DNA from: Desulfosporosinus metallidurans
GTDB lineage: Bacteria > Bacillota > Desulfitobacteriia > Desulfitobacteriales > Desulfitobacteriaceae
DNA length: 43,167 nucleotides
NCBI RefSeq assembly: GCF_001936615.1
Contig: NZ_MLBF01000040.1
Location: forward strand, 1-43,167
Direction of reading: 5' to 3'
Shown here: piece by piece, positions 23,782 to 32,928 of the stretch
How positions within the stretch are numbered: position 1 is the first letter of the stretch
Layout: each line of letters begins with the position of its first letter
The notes under the pieces: model-generated
Databases searched by the model: none
Seen by the model: only the letters and a program-made list of their open reading frames with translations
Told to the model about the DNA's origin: nothing
Made by a program: the position numbers and the translations under genes

Positions 23782-23867
23782 TGCAATGCTTAATATATTT
23801 AATATTTAACTTGATATTTTCAAGGTAAGTGATTCTCCGCAATTTTTGTCCGGACAGATAACATAAA

Positions 23868-23902
23868 AATGCAGCGAGCCTCTCCGAGAGACTCGCTGCA
23901 TT
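23868..23902 (-). terminator. Rho-independent terminator after rlmN
   Basis: AATGCAGCGAG (23868-23878) pairs with CTCGCTGCATT (23892-23902), with a further CTCT/AGAG pairing inside. The minus strand continues TTTTTATG, so it stops leftward transcription before the DUF2089 promoter. Confidence 0.85.
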
Positions 23903-23915
23903 ATGTTTGGGTGGC

Positions 23916-23981
23916 AAACAGAGGGACAGGTACGCTGTTTCATAAAATGGAATCAAAACAAGGAACCTGTCCCCTTGTTTT
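23916..23981. repeat. GGGACAGGT palindromic repeat, copy 2
   Basis: AAACAGAGGGACAGGTACG and the inverted CCTGTCCCCTTGTTT flank an imperfect centre. It overlaps the 3' end of rlmN and supplies the last 10 codons and the stop of that frame. Confidence 0.82.
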
Positions 23982-25038
23982 CACCTTGTTTAATCTGTTT
24001 GCTTCTCAACTGTCCACAGGCCGCATCAATATCTACTCCGTGTTCAAGACGAATACTACTATTAATCCCTTGCTTTTTCAATGTATCATAGAACGCCAGC
24101 ATTGACTCATGCTCGCTTCGTTGATAATGATGATGTTCATCCACTGGATTATAGGGAATTAGGTTTACATTGATGAGATGTCTCTTCTCCCCAATTAGGT
24201 TAGCAAGTTGAAGAGCATGTTCTCTACGGTCATTCAGATCCTTGAGCAGAATATACTCCAATGTAATCCTACGATTCGTCTTCATCAAATAATAATCAAC
24301 GGCCTGCATTAATGTTTCTATCGAAAAGGCACGGTTTATTTTCATGATCCGCGTCCGAAGCTCATTCGTTGGAGCATGTAAAGAGATCGCTAGGTTTACC
24401 TGCAAATTAGCATCGGCGAATTCATAGATTTTATCGGCCAAGCCGCTGGTCGATACGGTGATATGTCTAGCAGGAATGGCCAGTCCTTTGTGATCTTTAA
24501 TAATCTGAATAGCGTCTACGACGTTTTGCAAATTGTCAAAGGGTTCGCCAATCCCCATCACCACAACGTGACTCACTCTTTCATCTTGTTTCACTTGATC
24601 CAGATGCTGTTGAACTTTCATAATCTGTTCCACAATTTCTCCACTGGATAAATCACGATTTTTAGTTAGTAACCCACTCGCACAAAAGCTACATCCCATA
24701 TTACAGCCGACCTGAGTTGTGACACAAACCGACAAACCAAATTTATGTCTCATTAAAACTGTTTCAATCAGATGGTCATCCTTTAACTTGAACAAAAACT
24801 TCACCGTTCCATCGTCTGATTCTTGCTTCAAGTGTTCGTTTAAGGATTGGAAGACAAAATGATCTGCTAATAATTGAAGACACTCTTGATTGACATCCAT
24901 CATTTCTGAGAAGTGCTTAACCTGCTTTCGATAAAGCCAATCCCAGATTTGTAAGGCTCTAGACCTTTTATGCCCATATTCTATAAGCCATGCAGCCAGT
25001 TGATCTAATGGCAATCCATAAATGGATTCTTTATTCAT
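23953..25038 (-). CDS. rlmN: Dual-specificity 23S rRNA (A2503-C2)/tRNA methyltransferase
   Basis: 361 residues, a radical-SAM enzyme that methylates A2503 of 23S rRNA (and A37 of some tRNAs). The cluster motif CNMGCSFC gives Cys112, Cys116 and Cys119; 'GIGEPFDNL', 'ITVSTSGL' and 'NLAISLHAP' are family blocks, and the methyl-carrying cysteine is in 'DAACGQLR'. The last ten residues ('GENKGTGSLF') are encoded by the palindromic repeat and are not part of the family. The start overlaps the HD hydrolase stop by 4 bases, so the two are coupled. Confidence 0.95.
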   Translation of the reverse strand: MNKESIYGLPLDQLAAWLIEYGHKRSRALQIWDWLYRKQVKHFSEMMDVNQECLQLLADHFVFQSLNEHLKQESDDGTVKFLFKLKDDHLIETVLMRHKFGLSVCVTTQVGCNMGCSFCASGLLTKNRDLSSGEIVEQIMKVQQHLDQVKQDERVSHVVVMGIGEPFDNLQNVVDAIQIIKDHKGLAIPARHITVSTSGLADKIYEFADANLQVNLAISLHAPTNELRTRIMKINRAFSIETLMQAVDYYLMKTNRRITLEYILLKDLNDRREHALQLANLIGEKRHLINVNLIPYNPVDEHHHYQRSEHESMLAFYDTLKKQGINSSIRLEHGVDIDAACGQLRSKQIKQGENKGTGSLF

Positions 25039-25601
25039 TCGTATCTCCTCATAAGAGCTCTACTGTTGCCCGTTAATTTGTTAAAAGCTGCAATAAACCC
25101 CTGCTCTACACTGACAAAATCCCTTTGGGAAAAATCATGTTCCATCGATTTTTGAGGTGCTGTTTCAAAGATTTGATAATCCATCATTGCTTCAAATTCA
25201 TAGTGCAGCAGAGTGTCGTCAACATCTTCAATCTGTTTCTGTTCTTCCATCGCTAAATCACCAAGTCCAAACCGTTCGTAAATTGTCGTTTGCAGCTTTT
25301 CCTCAATAATAAAATACTCCGGGAGGTTGCGCTTGACCGGCCGTGTTAAATCAGAAATATAGCTCTCGCTGGCATCGTGCAGGAGGCAAGCAAGTTGGAC
25401 GCGTGCCGAATACCCTCGGCTTTCAGCCTCCTGATAGCATTGAAGCGAGTGCTGGGCCACGGAGTAAAAATGGCTGCTATGCCCATTGGCCCTGGTCATC
25501 AGCGACAAAGAGTGAGCGATATCTTCTATTTTGATGTCTTCCTTGATAGGCTCTAGGGGATAAAATTTGATTTTAGAATAGGTAAGGATGTAATCAGACA
25601 T
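25035..25601 (-). CDS. HD-domain hydrolase (YfbR-like nucleotidase type)
   Basis: 188 residues. HD-superfamily ligands are visible: 'HSSHFYSVAQHSLQC' (first His), 'LACLLHDASESYISDLTRP' (His-Asp) and a distal aspartate in 'IEDVDDTLL'. Family members remove phosphate from deoxynucleoside monophosphates; the specific substrate is not evident. The 4-base overlap with rlmN marks an operon. Confidence 0.85.
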   Translation of the reverse strand: MSDYILTYSKIKFYPLEPIKEDIKIEDIAHSLSLMTRANGHSSHFYSVAQHSLQCYQEAESRGYSARVQLACLLHDASESYISDLTRPVKRNLPEYFIIEEKLQTTIYERFGLGDLAMEEQKQIEDVDDTLLHYEFEAMMDYQIFETAPQKSMEHDFSQRDFVSVEQGFIAAFNKLTGNSRALMRRYE

Positions 25602-25852
25602 TATGCACCTTCCAATTTCTCAAACTATTAATATGTATTGCTTTTGAGTGACATATCATGATCTATCCAATTATACCACTCCAACCTGTCCCTAAAAAGA
25701 CGAATCAGAAGGTCCGGCTCTCTGTTTTCAGTGATAGAATCCAACCCATTTACTGAATTTGCTCGTTAATACTTTATTCAAAACAGAGAAGGATTTAATA
25801 TCAACAGTACAGAATATTCGGATTAATGAGTACGTAAAACTGGAGGTTAAGT

Positions 25853-26689
25853 ATGAGGAATCTTTTTCAACGCAATTGGTATACGGAGGTGCGCCGTAGC
25901 GAGGACGGGCTGCTTAAGGGAAAGACTAGTTACATTGATACTTACCGGGAAGCAGTGGCCCATCTATCGGTCGACATTAATTCCTTTATCATTCAGGAGG
26001 CCTTGTGGGAAGAACAGCGATCATCGGAACCCATCAATGCTCGCACTCTCCAGGTTACACCACTGTGTGGCTCGAAAGCTTACTTCAGTTCTGGTCCTGT
26101 GCTTAAAGAAGCGGGAGCGTTTCTCAAGGACCCACTGGCGGTTGCACTGTTTTCTGAAACTGTAAAAGGGATTATCCAAGCCGAAACCTTTCTCCTGAGC
26201 GAGAGGGGCTTTGCCTCCGAAAAAGACTACGAACACAAGTGGATGGAATTTTATTCAGGCTCCTGTCGCTACTTCAGCAGCCTGGATAGGATCACTAAGA
26301 CTTGGTTTGACCATGTCGGAGAGAGCAAACGGGAGGGCAATTTGTTTGTACGGTTCAAAACCCAGAGCCTTTTTCATTTGGGGAAGAGTCGCTATCTATT
26401 GACAGGGAATTTAAGTGATTCTTTCCACGAGGTCAACGTAAGGTTGAAATTAAACGGGGTTGCCGTCGAAGAGGCCGATGGTGTTCTTCTGCGTACTCCG
26501 GACCTAGTATGTCGCGAGGCGGCCGCTTTGCTAACTAATCTGCACGGCATTAATTTAAGGGGGGTGGCCAAAAAAGAACTGGCTGGCCTCTTGGGCAAAG
26601 GCCAGGGATGCGTTCACGTGATTGATTTAGTCAATGATTGCGCACAAATTCTAGAACTTTTTGGAATTGGCCAAAAAACATTCAGTTAA
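25853..26689 (+). CDS. DUF2889-like protein of unknown function
   Basis: 278 residues, soluble, starting with an AGG-type site (CTGGAGGTTA) before the ATG. The N-terminus 'FQRNWYTEVRRSEDGLLKG' and the C-terminus 'GCVHVIDLVNDCAQILELF' resemble the DUF2889 family (C-terminal 'C-H-L' block), to which I assign it with moderate confidence. No membrane span and no known catalytic motif. It is monocistronic or precedes the small truncated metallo-hydrolase gene on the same strand. Confidence 0.6.
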   Translation: MRNLFQRNWYTEVRRSEDGLLKGKTSYIDTYREAVAHLSVDINSFIIQEALWEEQRSSEPINARTLQVTPLCGSKAYFSSGPVLKEAGAFLKDPLAVALFSETVKGIIQAETFLLSERGFASEKDYEHKWMEFYSGSCRYFSSLDRITKTWFDHVGESKREGNLFVRFKTQSLFHLGKSRYLLTGNLSDSFHEVNVRLKLNGVAVEEADGVLLRTPDLVCREAAALLTNLHGINLRGVAKKELAGLLGKGQGCVHVIDLVNDCAQILELFGIGQKTFS

Positions 26690-26768
26690 AATTGCATCCT
26701 TTGGAGATTACTATCTGTGAGGTCGAGAAAGAAATTGTAGGAACTTAAAAAGCAAGGAGCTAAATCAC

Positions 26769-26990
26769 ATGTTAACTATTGATCAAGATTTCTATCAATT
26801 TAGCACGTACATTCCGCCCATTGACCTTTCCTTCCACCAATACCTATTGATCACTCAAGAACCGTTATTGGTTCATACTGGTAATGTCCAGCAAGCAAAC
26901 GCCCTGATACCTCAGTTGAAAGCTGCACTTAAGGACAAACTGAGGGAGAAACAGAGGGACAGGTACGTTGTTTCAGATCATGGGAATTGA
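26769..26990 (+). pseudogene. Metallo-hydrolase-like protein, N-terminal stub cut by the repeat
   Basis: 73 codons. 'FHQYLLITQEPLLVHTGNVQ' followed by 'ANALIPQLKAAL' matches the start of MBL-fold metallo-hydrolases of the diiron-flavoprotein/oxygen-sensing type, which normally continue for 180 or more residues with the HxHxDH site. Here the frame runs into palindromic repeat copy 3 and stops at once, so the metal site is lost. AAGGAGC precedes the ATG, so the stub may still be translated. Confidence 0.65.
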
Positions 26991-27624
26991 AACACTGAAC
27001 CTGTCCCCTTGTTTCTCCCCTTGTTTCTCCAGAAAGCTCCCAGAGATACAACGAGGCAACCGAGCCATAAGGTGAATACCTTTTTCTATAGCGTTCAAAC
27101 GTTTCCTTGGGGAGTTCTTTGAGGCCGTATAAATTCATCATACCTCTACAGATGGCTAAATCCTTATAGCTAAGCACATCAGGCCGACAAAGCGAGAAAA
27201 TTAGGATCATTTCTGCAGTCCAAACACCCACACCATGCAATGAGGACAAGTTTTTAATAATCTCTTCGTCCGTCAAAGTATCAAGTAGCTTAAAATCTAT
27301 GACACCTGATTTAGCAGCATCTGCAATACCCGAGATGTACCTTGCTTTTCTCTCAGACATACCACAACTTTGGATTGCAGACACCTCCACTTGGGTAATA
27401 CTTTCTGGTGTAAGATTACCAAGCAGCGTAGCCAATCTATTCCATACCGTTTCCGCAGCCTTTTTTGAAATCTGCTGACTGACAACGCTTGAAATAAGTG
27501 CTGTAAACGGATCCGGAGTAATCTCTCGCTGGATCATTCCTATCTTGTCAATAGCCGCACCGAGTTTTTTGTCTTTGCGTTTTAAGTGGTCAATTTCCTT
27601 TTGTCCATATTCAAAAATCGGCAT
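26929..27624 (-). CDS. DNA-3-methyladenine glycosylase II-type (AlkA/HhH-GPD) enzyme
   Basis: 231 residues from ATG 27624 (GGAGA nine bases upstream). An HhH-GPD base-excision fold: 'FTALISSVVSQQISKKAAETVW', hairpin 'LSSLHGVGVWTAEMILIFSL' and the catalytic aspartate region 'VLSYKDLAICRG'; 'PYGSVASLYLWELS' is the usual end of the domain. The following 30 or so residues ('GETRGETRGQVQC' onward) are encoded by the palindromic repeat and are not family sequence. It excises alkylated bases such as 3-methyladenine. Confidence 0.88.
   Translation of the reverse strand: MPIFEYGQKEIDHLKRKDKKLGAAIDKIGMIQREITPDPFTALISSVVSQQISKKAAETVWNRLATLLGNLTPESITQVEVSAIQSCGMSERKARYISGIADAAKSGVIDFKLLDTLTDEEIIKNLSSLHGVGVWTAEMILIFSLCRPDVLSYKDLAICRGMMNLYGLKELPKETFERYRKRYSPYGSVASLYLWELSGETRGETRGQVQCFNSHDLKQRTCPSVSPSVCP
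26948..27029. repeat. GGGACAGGT palindromic repeat, copy 3
   Basis: AAACAGAGGGACAGGTACGT and an inverted CTGTCCCCTTGTTTCTCC, with an extra direct duplication of CCCCTTGTTTCT at the right end. It forms the 3' ends of two converging frames: the metallo-hydrolase stub and the glycosylase gene. Confidence 0.85.
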
Positions 27625-28052
27625 ATTTCTTTGTCTCCAAATCAAAGTGTCATTCTTCTACCATCTTTTCATATATTATCATAACAAAGATAACTAAACT
27701 ATCTCTACTTAATTTTTATGGTCTAATTTACTACAGGCTTTATCTTTTGTTAAGCAGCCCTTCAAACTTTATTGCTTCTGTCCATGGAGACGGGAGCATA
27801 ATTTCTCAGGTGAGATTATGAAATGAAATTTGAGTAATGGGATTTATCGAAATTAATTGATTAATTTTGATAAATCCCATTACATTATCCACTGATATAT
27901 GATAAAATTCACATATTGAATACGTATTCATTTTGACTTTTTGTATTTTCTTGTTAAGTAGTTAACTACAGTTGGGCCTAATCAGAGTATGTGGAGATAT
28001 ACTCTCTTCTTGTAATTTTTAAAATAATTTCAACGAAGGGATAGTTGCCTAA
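27625..28052. other. Intergenic region before the first CoA-transferase gene
   Basis: No coding frame. It holds a 48-bp palindrome (27835-27882) and an AT-rich stretch with ATTACATTAT and ATGATAAAATT that is partly repeated before the second CoA-transferase gene (30481-30515), so these shared words may belong to the promoters. Confidence 0.5.
27835..27882. repeat. 48-bp palindrome upstream of the CoA-transferase genes
   Basis: TAATGGGATTTATC (from 27835) is repeated inverted as GATAAATCCCATTA (to 27882), with AAATTAAT/ATTAATTT inside. Only two single-base mismatches interrupt it. It is not followed by a T run on the plus strand, so a protein-binding or cruciform site is as likely as a terminator. 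Confidence 0.7.
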
Positions 28053-30281
28053 ATGAAAGAAAACACAGGAATTGTCTATGAGGACGTAAAGAAATGTGTT
28101 GATGAAGTCATCAACTATGTGGGGAAGGATATTACCTTTTCTATGACACTTGCCCTAGGAAAACCAGTTCTCTTTATCAATGAACTTTACAGGCGGGCCA
28201 AAGAAGATCCTGAAATGAAGCTTAAAATAATTACCGCTCTTTCTCTTGAGAAACCGAAAGGTCAATCTGAACTAGAAAAAAGATTTCTTAAACCCTTATC
28301 GGACCGAGTTTTTGCGGGTGTTCCAGAATTTGATTACATGCTTGATTTCAGTGCAGGTAAACTTGCGAGAAACGTTGAGATTTTTGAATTTTTCTGTAAA
28401 GCCGGGGGAAACCTGAATAATCCTGTAGCCCAGCAGAATCACTTGTCCTCACACTACACCCATGTCGTTCGGGATGCTATGGATTATGGTACCAATGTTT
28501 TTGGCCAACTTATCGGCGTCAAGGAAGTCAACGGCAAGACAATGTACTCCATGGGGTGCAATACAGATATCACTATTGAAGCTATACAAGCGGTTAAAGA
28601 CAAAAGGGCCCTCGGCGAAAAAGTCGCTATCATAGGGGAAGCAAATAGAAATATGCCCTTTATGTATGGAGATGCAGTTGTTGAACCAGATAGCTATGAC
28701 ATTATTCTTCAGGGGCCAAAATACGACTATGAACTTTTCTGTCCTCCTAAAGATGCGGTTGCCCTATCCGATCATATGATTGGTATCAATGTGAGCACTT
28801 TGATAAAGGACGGTGGCACAATACAGGTAGGGATAGGCGCCCTAGGTGATGCAATTGTTGCTGGACTTATTATGCGTAATGAACATAATGATAAATATCG
28901 GGAGATCCTCGGAAAAGCTGGTATCATGAAACGATACGAAAAACTAATCAGTAAATGGGGAGATACGGGGGTTTTCCAGAAGGGGCTCTATGGTTCATCA
29001 GAGATGTTTGTCGATGCCTTTATGCAGATGTATAAAAGCAAGATATTAAAAAGAAAGGTCTTTGATAGCATCCCCCTTATGAAACTCATAAACGAGGGGA
29101 AACTCGCCGCTGATAACATCCCTTCAGACATTATCGACCAACTGATTGAAATGAGAGCATTACATTCTAAACTTAGTGAAAAAGACTTTACCTTTCTTAC
29201 TGAATACGGAATACTCAAAAAGGGGCTCAACTACGAAAATGGTTTCATTATAGATGGAGAGGCCAAGTACTCTGCGGATATGAATGATGAAAAGAACAAA
29301 ACGGAGATAAGAAAGCTACTCGGAAAAGAGCTTCTCAAAGGTCAAGTTATCCTTGGCGCCTTCTTTCTTGGCCCGAAGGCATTCTATAAGGCTCTTAATG
29401 ACATGAGCGAAGAGGAAAGACAGCTTTTCGGTATGTCCGGAGTCGATAAGGTTAACCAGCTCTACGGTGGGGAGGAACTGAGGAGCTTGCAAAGGAAGGA
29501 TGCCCGATTTGTAAATACTGGCATGTTGGCAAGTGTTCTTGGGGCAATAGCTTCAGATCAGCTCGAAGATGGCCGGGTTGTGAGTGGAATTGGTGGACAG
29601 TATAACTTTGTAGCCATGGGCCATGTTCTACCCGACGCAAGGGTTATTATGATGATCAAAAGCACAAAGGGTTCCGGTAAGAGTCTGAAGTCGAACATAG
29701 TCTTTAGCTACGGCCATTGCTCAGTACCCAAACATATGAGGGACATCATTGTTACTGAGTATGGGATTGCTGACGTACGGGGTAAACCAGAAAAAGAGGT
29801 CATCGCTGAGATAATCAAGATAGCTGATTCCAGATTTCAAAACCAGCTCCTTAATCAGGCAAAAAAAGCGGGAAAAATACCCATGGATTTTGAAATTCCT
29901 GAAGAGTATAGAAATAACACACCGCAAAAGATTGCTGCCCTCCTTAAGCCCTATCAAGCTCAAGGCTTCTTTCAACCCTTACCATTTGGTACAGATTTTA
30001 CTGAAGTTGAGCTCGCTCTGGGGGGAGCTTTGAAAGCCCTAAAGAGACTCTCTGCCGGAAATCGCCTTAAACTGGCGAGAGGGTTACTGCTTGAATTCTT
30101 CAAGCCGATCCCAAAATCTACTTACCCCCATATAGAGAGAATGAAGCTTCTCAAGCCTTCTTCTATGAAAGAGAAGCTCTTCAGAAAAATGGTGGTTTTT
30201 GCATTAAGAAATAACAACCCCAATTTCGATAAGCCGCCTTCTCTTCCGATGAATGCTTCAAAACGAGGAGCCGCTAAATAA
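28053..30281 (+). CDS. Acetyl-CoA hydrolase/transferase family protein (copy 1)
   Basis: 742 residues, longer than the usual 430-510 of this family. The C-terminal acetyl-CoA hydrolase/transferase domain shows 'VVSGIGGQYNFVAMGHVLPD' and 'DIIVTEYGIADVRGKPEKEV'. The probable catalytic Glu is in 'GLYGSSEMFVDAF', in the place of the HTEM motif of butyrate-type CoA-transferases. The N-terminal 300 residues carry 'GKPVLFINELYRRAKEDPE' and 'VGIGALGDAIVAGLIM'. It should move CoA between acyl groups through a glutamyl-CoA intermediate, or hydrolyse acyl-CoA; the substrate is not evident. The start follows AAGGGATAG. It has a strong terminator and a near-identical copy downstream. Confidence 0.85.
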   Translation: MKENTGIVYEDVKKCVDEVINYVGKDITFSMTLALGKPVLFINELYRRAKEDPEMKLKIITALSLEKPKGQSELEKRFLKPLSDRVFAGVPEFDYMLDFSAGKLARNVEIFEFFCKAGGNLNNPVAQQNHLSSHYTHVVRDAMDYGTNVFGQLIGVKEVNGKTMYSMGCNTDITIEAIQAVKDKRALGEKVAIIGEANRNMPFMYGDAVVEPDSYDIILQGPKYDYELFCPPKDAVALSDHMIGINVSTLIKDGGTIQVGIGALGDAIVAGLIMRNEHNDKYREILGKAGIMKRYEKLISKWGDTGVFQKGLYGSSEMFVDAFMQMYKSKILKRKVFDSIPLMKLINEGKLAADNIPSDIIDQLIEMRALHSKLSEKDFTFLTEYGILKKGLNYENGFIIDGEAKYSADMNDEKNKTEIRKLLGKELLKGQVILGAFFLGPKAFYKALNDMSEEERQLFGMSGVDKVNQLYGGEELRSLQRKDARFVNTGMLASVLGAIASDQLEDGRVVSGIGGQYNFVAMGHVLPDARVIMMIKSTKGSGKSLKSNIVFSYGHCSVPKHMRDIIVTEYGIADVRGKPEKEVIAEIIKIADSRFQNQLLNQAKKAGKIPMDFEIPEEYRNNTPQKIAALLKPYQAQGFFQPLPFGTDFTEVELALGGALKALKRLSAGNRLKLARGLLLEFFKPIPKSTYPHIERMKLLKPSSMKEKLFRKMVVFALRNNNPNFDKPPSLPMNASKRGAAK

Positions 30282-30314
30282 TCCTTTATACTTACCACAA
30301 TCATCCGTTCTCAA

Positions 30315-30358
30315 AACATGCCCCCGACAATATTATGTCGGGGGCATGTTTAATTTTT
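30315..30358 (+). terminator. Rho-independent terminator
   Basis: AACATGCCCCCGACA (30315-30329) pairs perfectly with TGTCGGGGGCATGTT (30336-30350), followed by TAATTTTTT. It separates the two CoA-transferase copies, so the second has its own promoter. Confidence 0.93.
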
Positions 30359-30592
30359 TCTAGACCAAGCAAGTAGCCAACAATTCGCTTACTATTAACA
30401 GCATTTTCTAGGCAGGGAATACAAAATATCATTTGATTAATATAAAAAAATCAAAATTCTTTACTAAATTAGGATAATTTTTATTACATTATTTAGCAAG
30501 ACATGATAAAATTTATTTGTTCAATTATGAATGATTACTCATTTTTTTGTTATAGAAATAACCACAAAATTGGAGGAAAGGATAGGTGCCTA

Positions 30593-32818
30593 ATGAAAGA
30601 AAAGACAGGAATGATCTATGAGGACGTAAAGAAATGTGTTGATGAAGTTATCAACTATGTAGGGAAGAATATTACCTTCTGTATGCCCCTTGCCCTAGGA
30701 AAACCAATTCTCTTTATCAATGAACTTTACAGGCGGGCCAAAGAGGATCCTGAAATTAACCTTAAAATTATTACTGCTCTCGCTCTTGAGAAACCGAAAG
30801 GCCACACTGAACTGGAAAAAAGATTTTTAACACCCCTTTCGGACAGAGTTTTTGCGGGTGTTCTGGAATTTGATTACATGCTCGATTTCAGAGCAGGAAA
30901 ACTTCCCAAAAATGTTGAGGTTTTTGAATTTTTCAGTAAAGCTGGCGGATATCTCAATAATCCCGTAGCCCAGCAGAACCATTTGGCCACTAACTACACT
31001 CATGCAACCCGTGATGCAATAGCCTTAGGAGCTAACGTCTTCGGCCAGTTGGTAGGCTACAAGGAGCTCAGCGGCAAAACGATGTATTCTATGGCTTGTA
31101 ACACCGATGTCTGTATTGAAGCTGTAAAAGCACTTAAAGACAAAAGGGCCCTCGGCGAAAAAGTCGCTATTATAGGAGAAGCGAATAAGAATATGCCCTT
31201 TATGTATGGAGATGCCGTTGTCGAAGCGGATACCTATGATATGATTCTTCAGGGACCACAATACGACTATGAACTTTTCTGTCCTCCCAAAGATCCGGTT
31301 GCCCTATCCGATCATATGATTGGTATTAATGTCAGCACCTTGATAAAGGACGGCGGCACAATACAGGTAGGGATTGGAGCCTTAGGTGACGCTATTGTTT
31401 CGGGACTTATCATGCGTAATGAACATAATGATTTATATCAGGAAGTCCTCGGAAAAGCCGGTATCATGAAACGATATGAAAAACTGATCAGTACATGGGG
31501 CGATACGGGGGTTTTCCAGAAGGGGCTCTATGGTTCATCAGAGATGTTCGTCGATGCCTTTATGCAAATGTATAAAAGCAAGATATTAAAAAGAAAGGTC
31601 TTTGACAGCATCCCCCTTATGAAACTCATAAACGAAGGGAAACTCACCGCTGATAACATCCCTTCCGACATTATTGACCAACTGATTGAAATGAGAGCAT
31701 TACATTCTAAACTTAATGAAGAAGACTTTACCTTTCTTACTGAATACGGAATTCTAAAAAAGGGTCTTACTTATGAAAATGGTTCCATTATCGATGGAAC
31801 CACCAGCTACTCTACTAATATGAATGATGAAAAAAGTCGAATAGAGATAAAAAAGCTACTCGGAAAAGAGCTTCTCAAAGGTCAAGTTATCCTTGGCGCT
31901 TTCTTTCTCGGCCCGAAAGCATTCTATCAGGCTCTTAATGACATGAGCGAAGAGGAAAGACAGCTTTTCGGTATGTCCGGAGTTGAAAAGGTTAACCAGC
32001 TCTACGGCGGGGAGGAACTGAGGACCCTGCAAAGGAAGGATGCCCGATTTGTAAATACTGGTATGGTGGCAAGTGTTCTTGGGGCAATAGCATCAGATCA
32101 ACTCGAAGATGGCCGGGTTGTGAGCGGAATTGGTGGACAGTATAACTTTGTGGCCATGGGTCATGTCCTACCTGACGCTAGGGTTATTATGATGATCAAA
32201 AGCACAAAGGGTTACGGTAAGAGTCTCAAGTCGAACATAGTCTTTAGCTACGGCCATTGCTCAGTACCCAAACATTTGAGGGACATCATTGTTACTGAGT
32301 ATGGAATTGCTGACGTGCGTAGCAAACCAGAAAAAGAGGTCATCGCTGAGATGATCAAGATCGCTGATTCCAGATTTCAAAACCAGCTCCTTGATCAGGC
32401 AAAAAAAGCGGGAAAGATACCCATGGATTATGAAATTCCCGAAGAGTATAGAAATAACACACCACAAAAAATCACTGCCCTGCTTAGGCCCTATCAGGAA
32501 AACGGCGTTTTCCAGTCCTTCCCATTTGGTACTGATTTAACTGAAGATGACGCCGTTCTGGGGGGAGCCTTGAAGTCCTTAAAGAGACTCTCTGCCGGAA
32601 ATCCTCTTAAAATGGTTGGAGGGGTGCTGCATGAATTCTTCAGGCCTATCCCAGAATCAACTCACCGCCACATAGAGAGAATGAAACTTCTCAATCCTTC
32701 TACTATAAAAGAGAGAATACTGAGAAAGACGGTGGTTTTTGCATTAAGGAACAACAACAGCCTTCCTAAGGCTGCCCCTCATCAAATGCATGTTACAAAT
32801 CGATCAAAAGCGGAATAG
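30593..32818 (+). CDS. Acetyl-CoA hydrolase/transferase family protein (copy 2)
   Basis: 741 residues from ATG 30593; the same start region ('AGGATAG', 'TGCCTAATGAAAGAAA') as copy 1 decides it, although the frame is open 30 codons further. It has the same domains and motifs as copy 1 ('GLYGSSEMFVDAF', 'SGIGGQYNFV', 'VTEYGIADVRSKP'). By eye the two proteins agree at well over 80 percent of positions. Differences cluster around residues 120-175 and at the C-terminal 80 residues. It arose by tandem duplication and may have a different acyl preference or regulation. Confidence 0.85.
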   Translation: MKEKTGMIYEDVKKCVDEVINYVGKNITFCMPLALGKPILFINELYRRAKEDPEINLKIITALALEKPKGHTELEKRFLTPLSDRVFAGVLEFDYMLDFRAGKLPKNVEVFEFFSKAGGYLNNPVAQQNHLATNYTHATRDAIALGANVFGQLVGYKELSGKTMYSMACNTDVCIEAVKALKDKRALGEKVAIIGEANKNMPFMYGDAVVEADTYDMILQGPQYDYELFCPPKDPVALSDHMIGINVSTLIKDGGTIQVGIGALGDAIVSGLIMRNEHNDLYQEVLGKAGIMKRYEKLISTWGDTGVFQKGLYGSSEMFVDAFMQMYKSKILKRKVFDSIPLMKLINEGKLTADNIPSDIIDQLIEMRALHSKLNEEDFTFLTEYGILKKGLTYENGSIIDGTTSYSTNMNDEKSRIEIKKLLGKELLKGQVILGAFFLGPKAFYQALNDMSEEERQLFGMSGVEKVNQLYGGEELRTLQRKDARFVNTGMVASVLGAIASDQLEDGRVVSGIGGQYNFVAMGHVLPDARVIMMIKSTKGYGKSLKSNIVFSYGHCSVPKHLRDIIVTEYGIADVRSKPEKEVIAEMIKIADSRFQNQLLDQAKKAGKIPMDYEIPEEYRNNTPQKITALLRPYQENGVFQSFPFGTDLTEDDAVLGGALKSLKRLSAGNPLKMVGGVLHEFFRPIPESTHRHIERMKLLNPSTIKERILRKTVVFALRNNNSLPKAAPHQMHVTNRSKAE

Positions 32819-32833
32819 CCCTTAAAACAACCA

Positions 32834-32875
32834 AAAAGTACCCACGATAATTTTATAATTGTCGTGGGTACTTTT
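32834..32875. terminator. Bidirectional terminator
   Basis: AAAAGTACCCACGA and TCGTGGGTACTTTT form a long stem with an AT loop and A/T runs on both sides. It sits between the converging CoA-transferase copy 2 and the lutB-like gene. Confidence 0.88.
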
Positions 32876-32928
32876 CCATTAATCCCTTTGAATGAAAGCT
32901 TATACAGGAAGTGTCTTTTGGTTATTCC

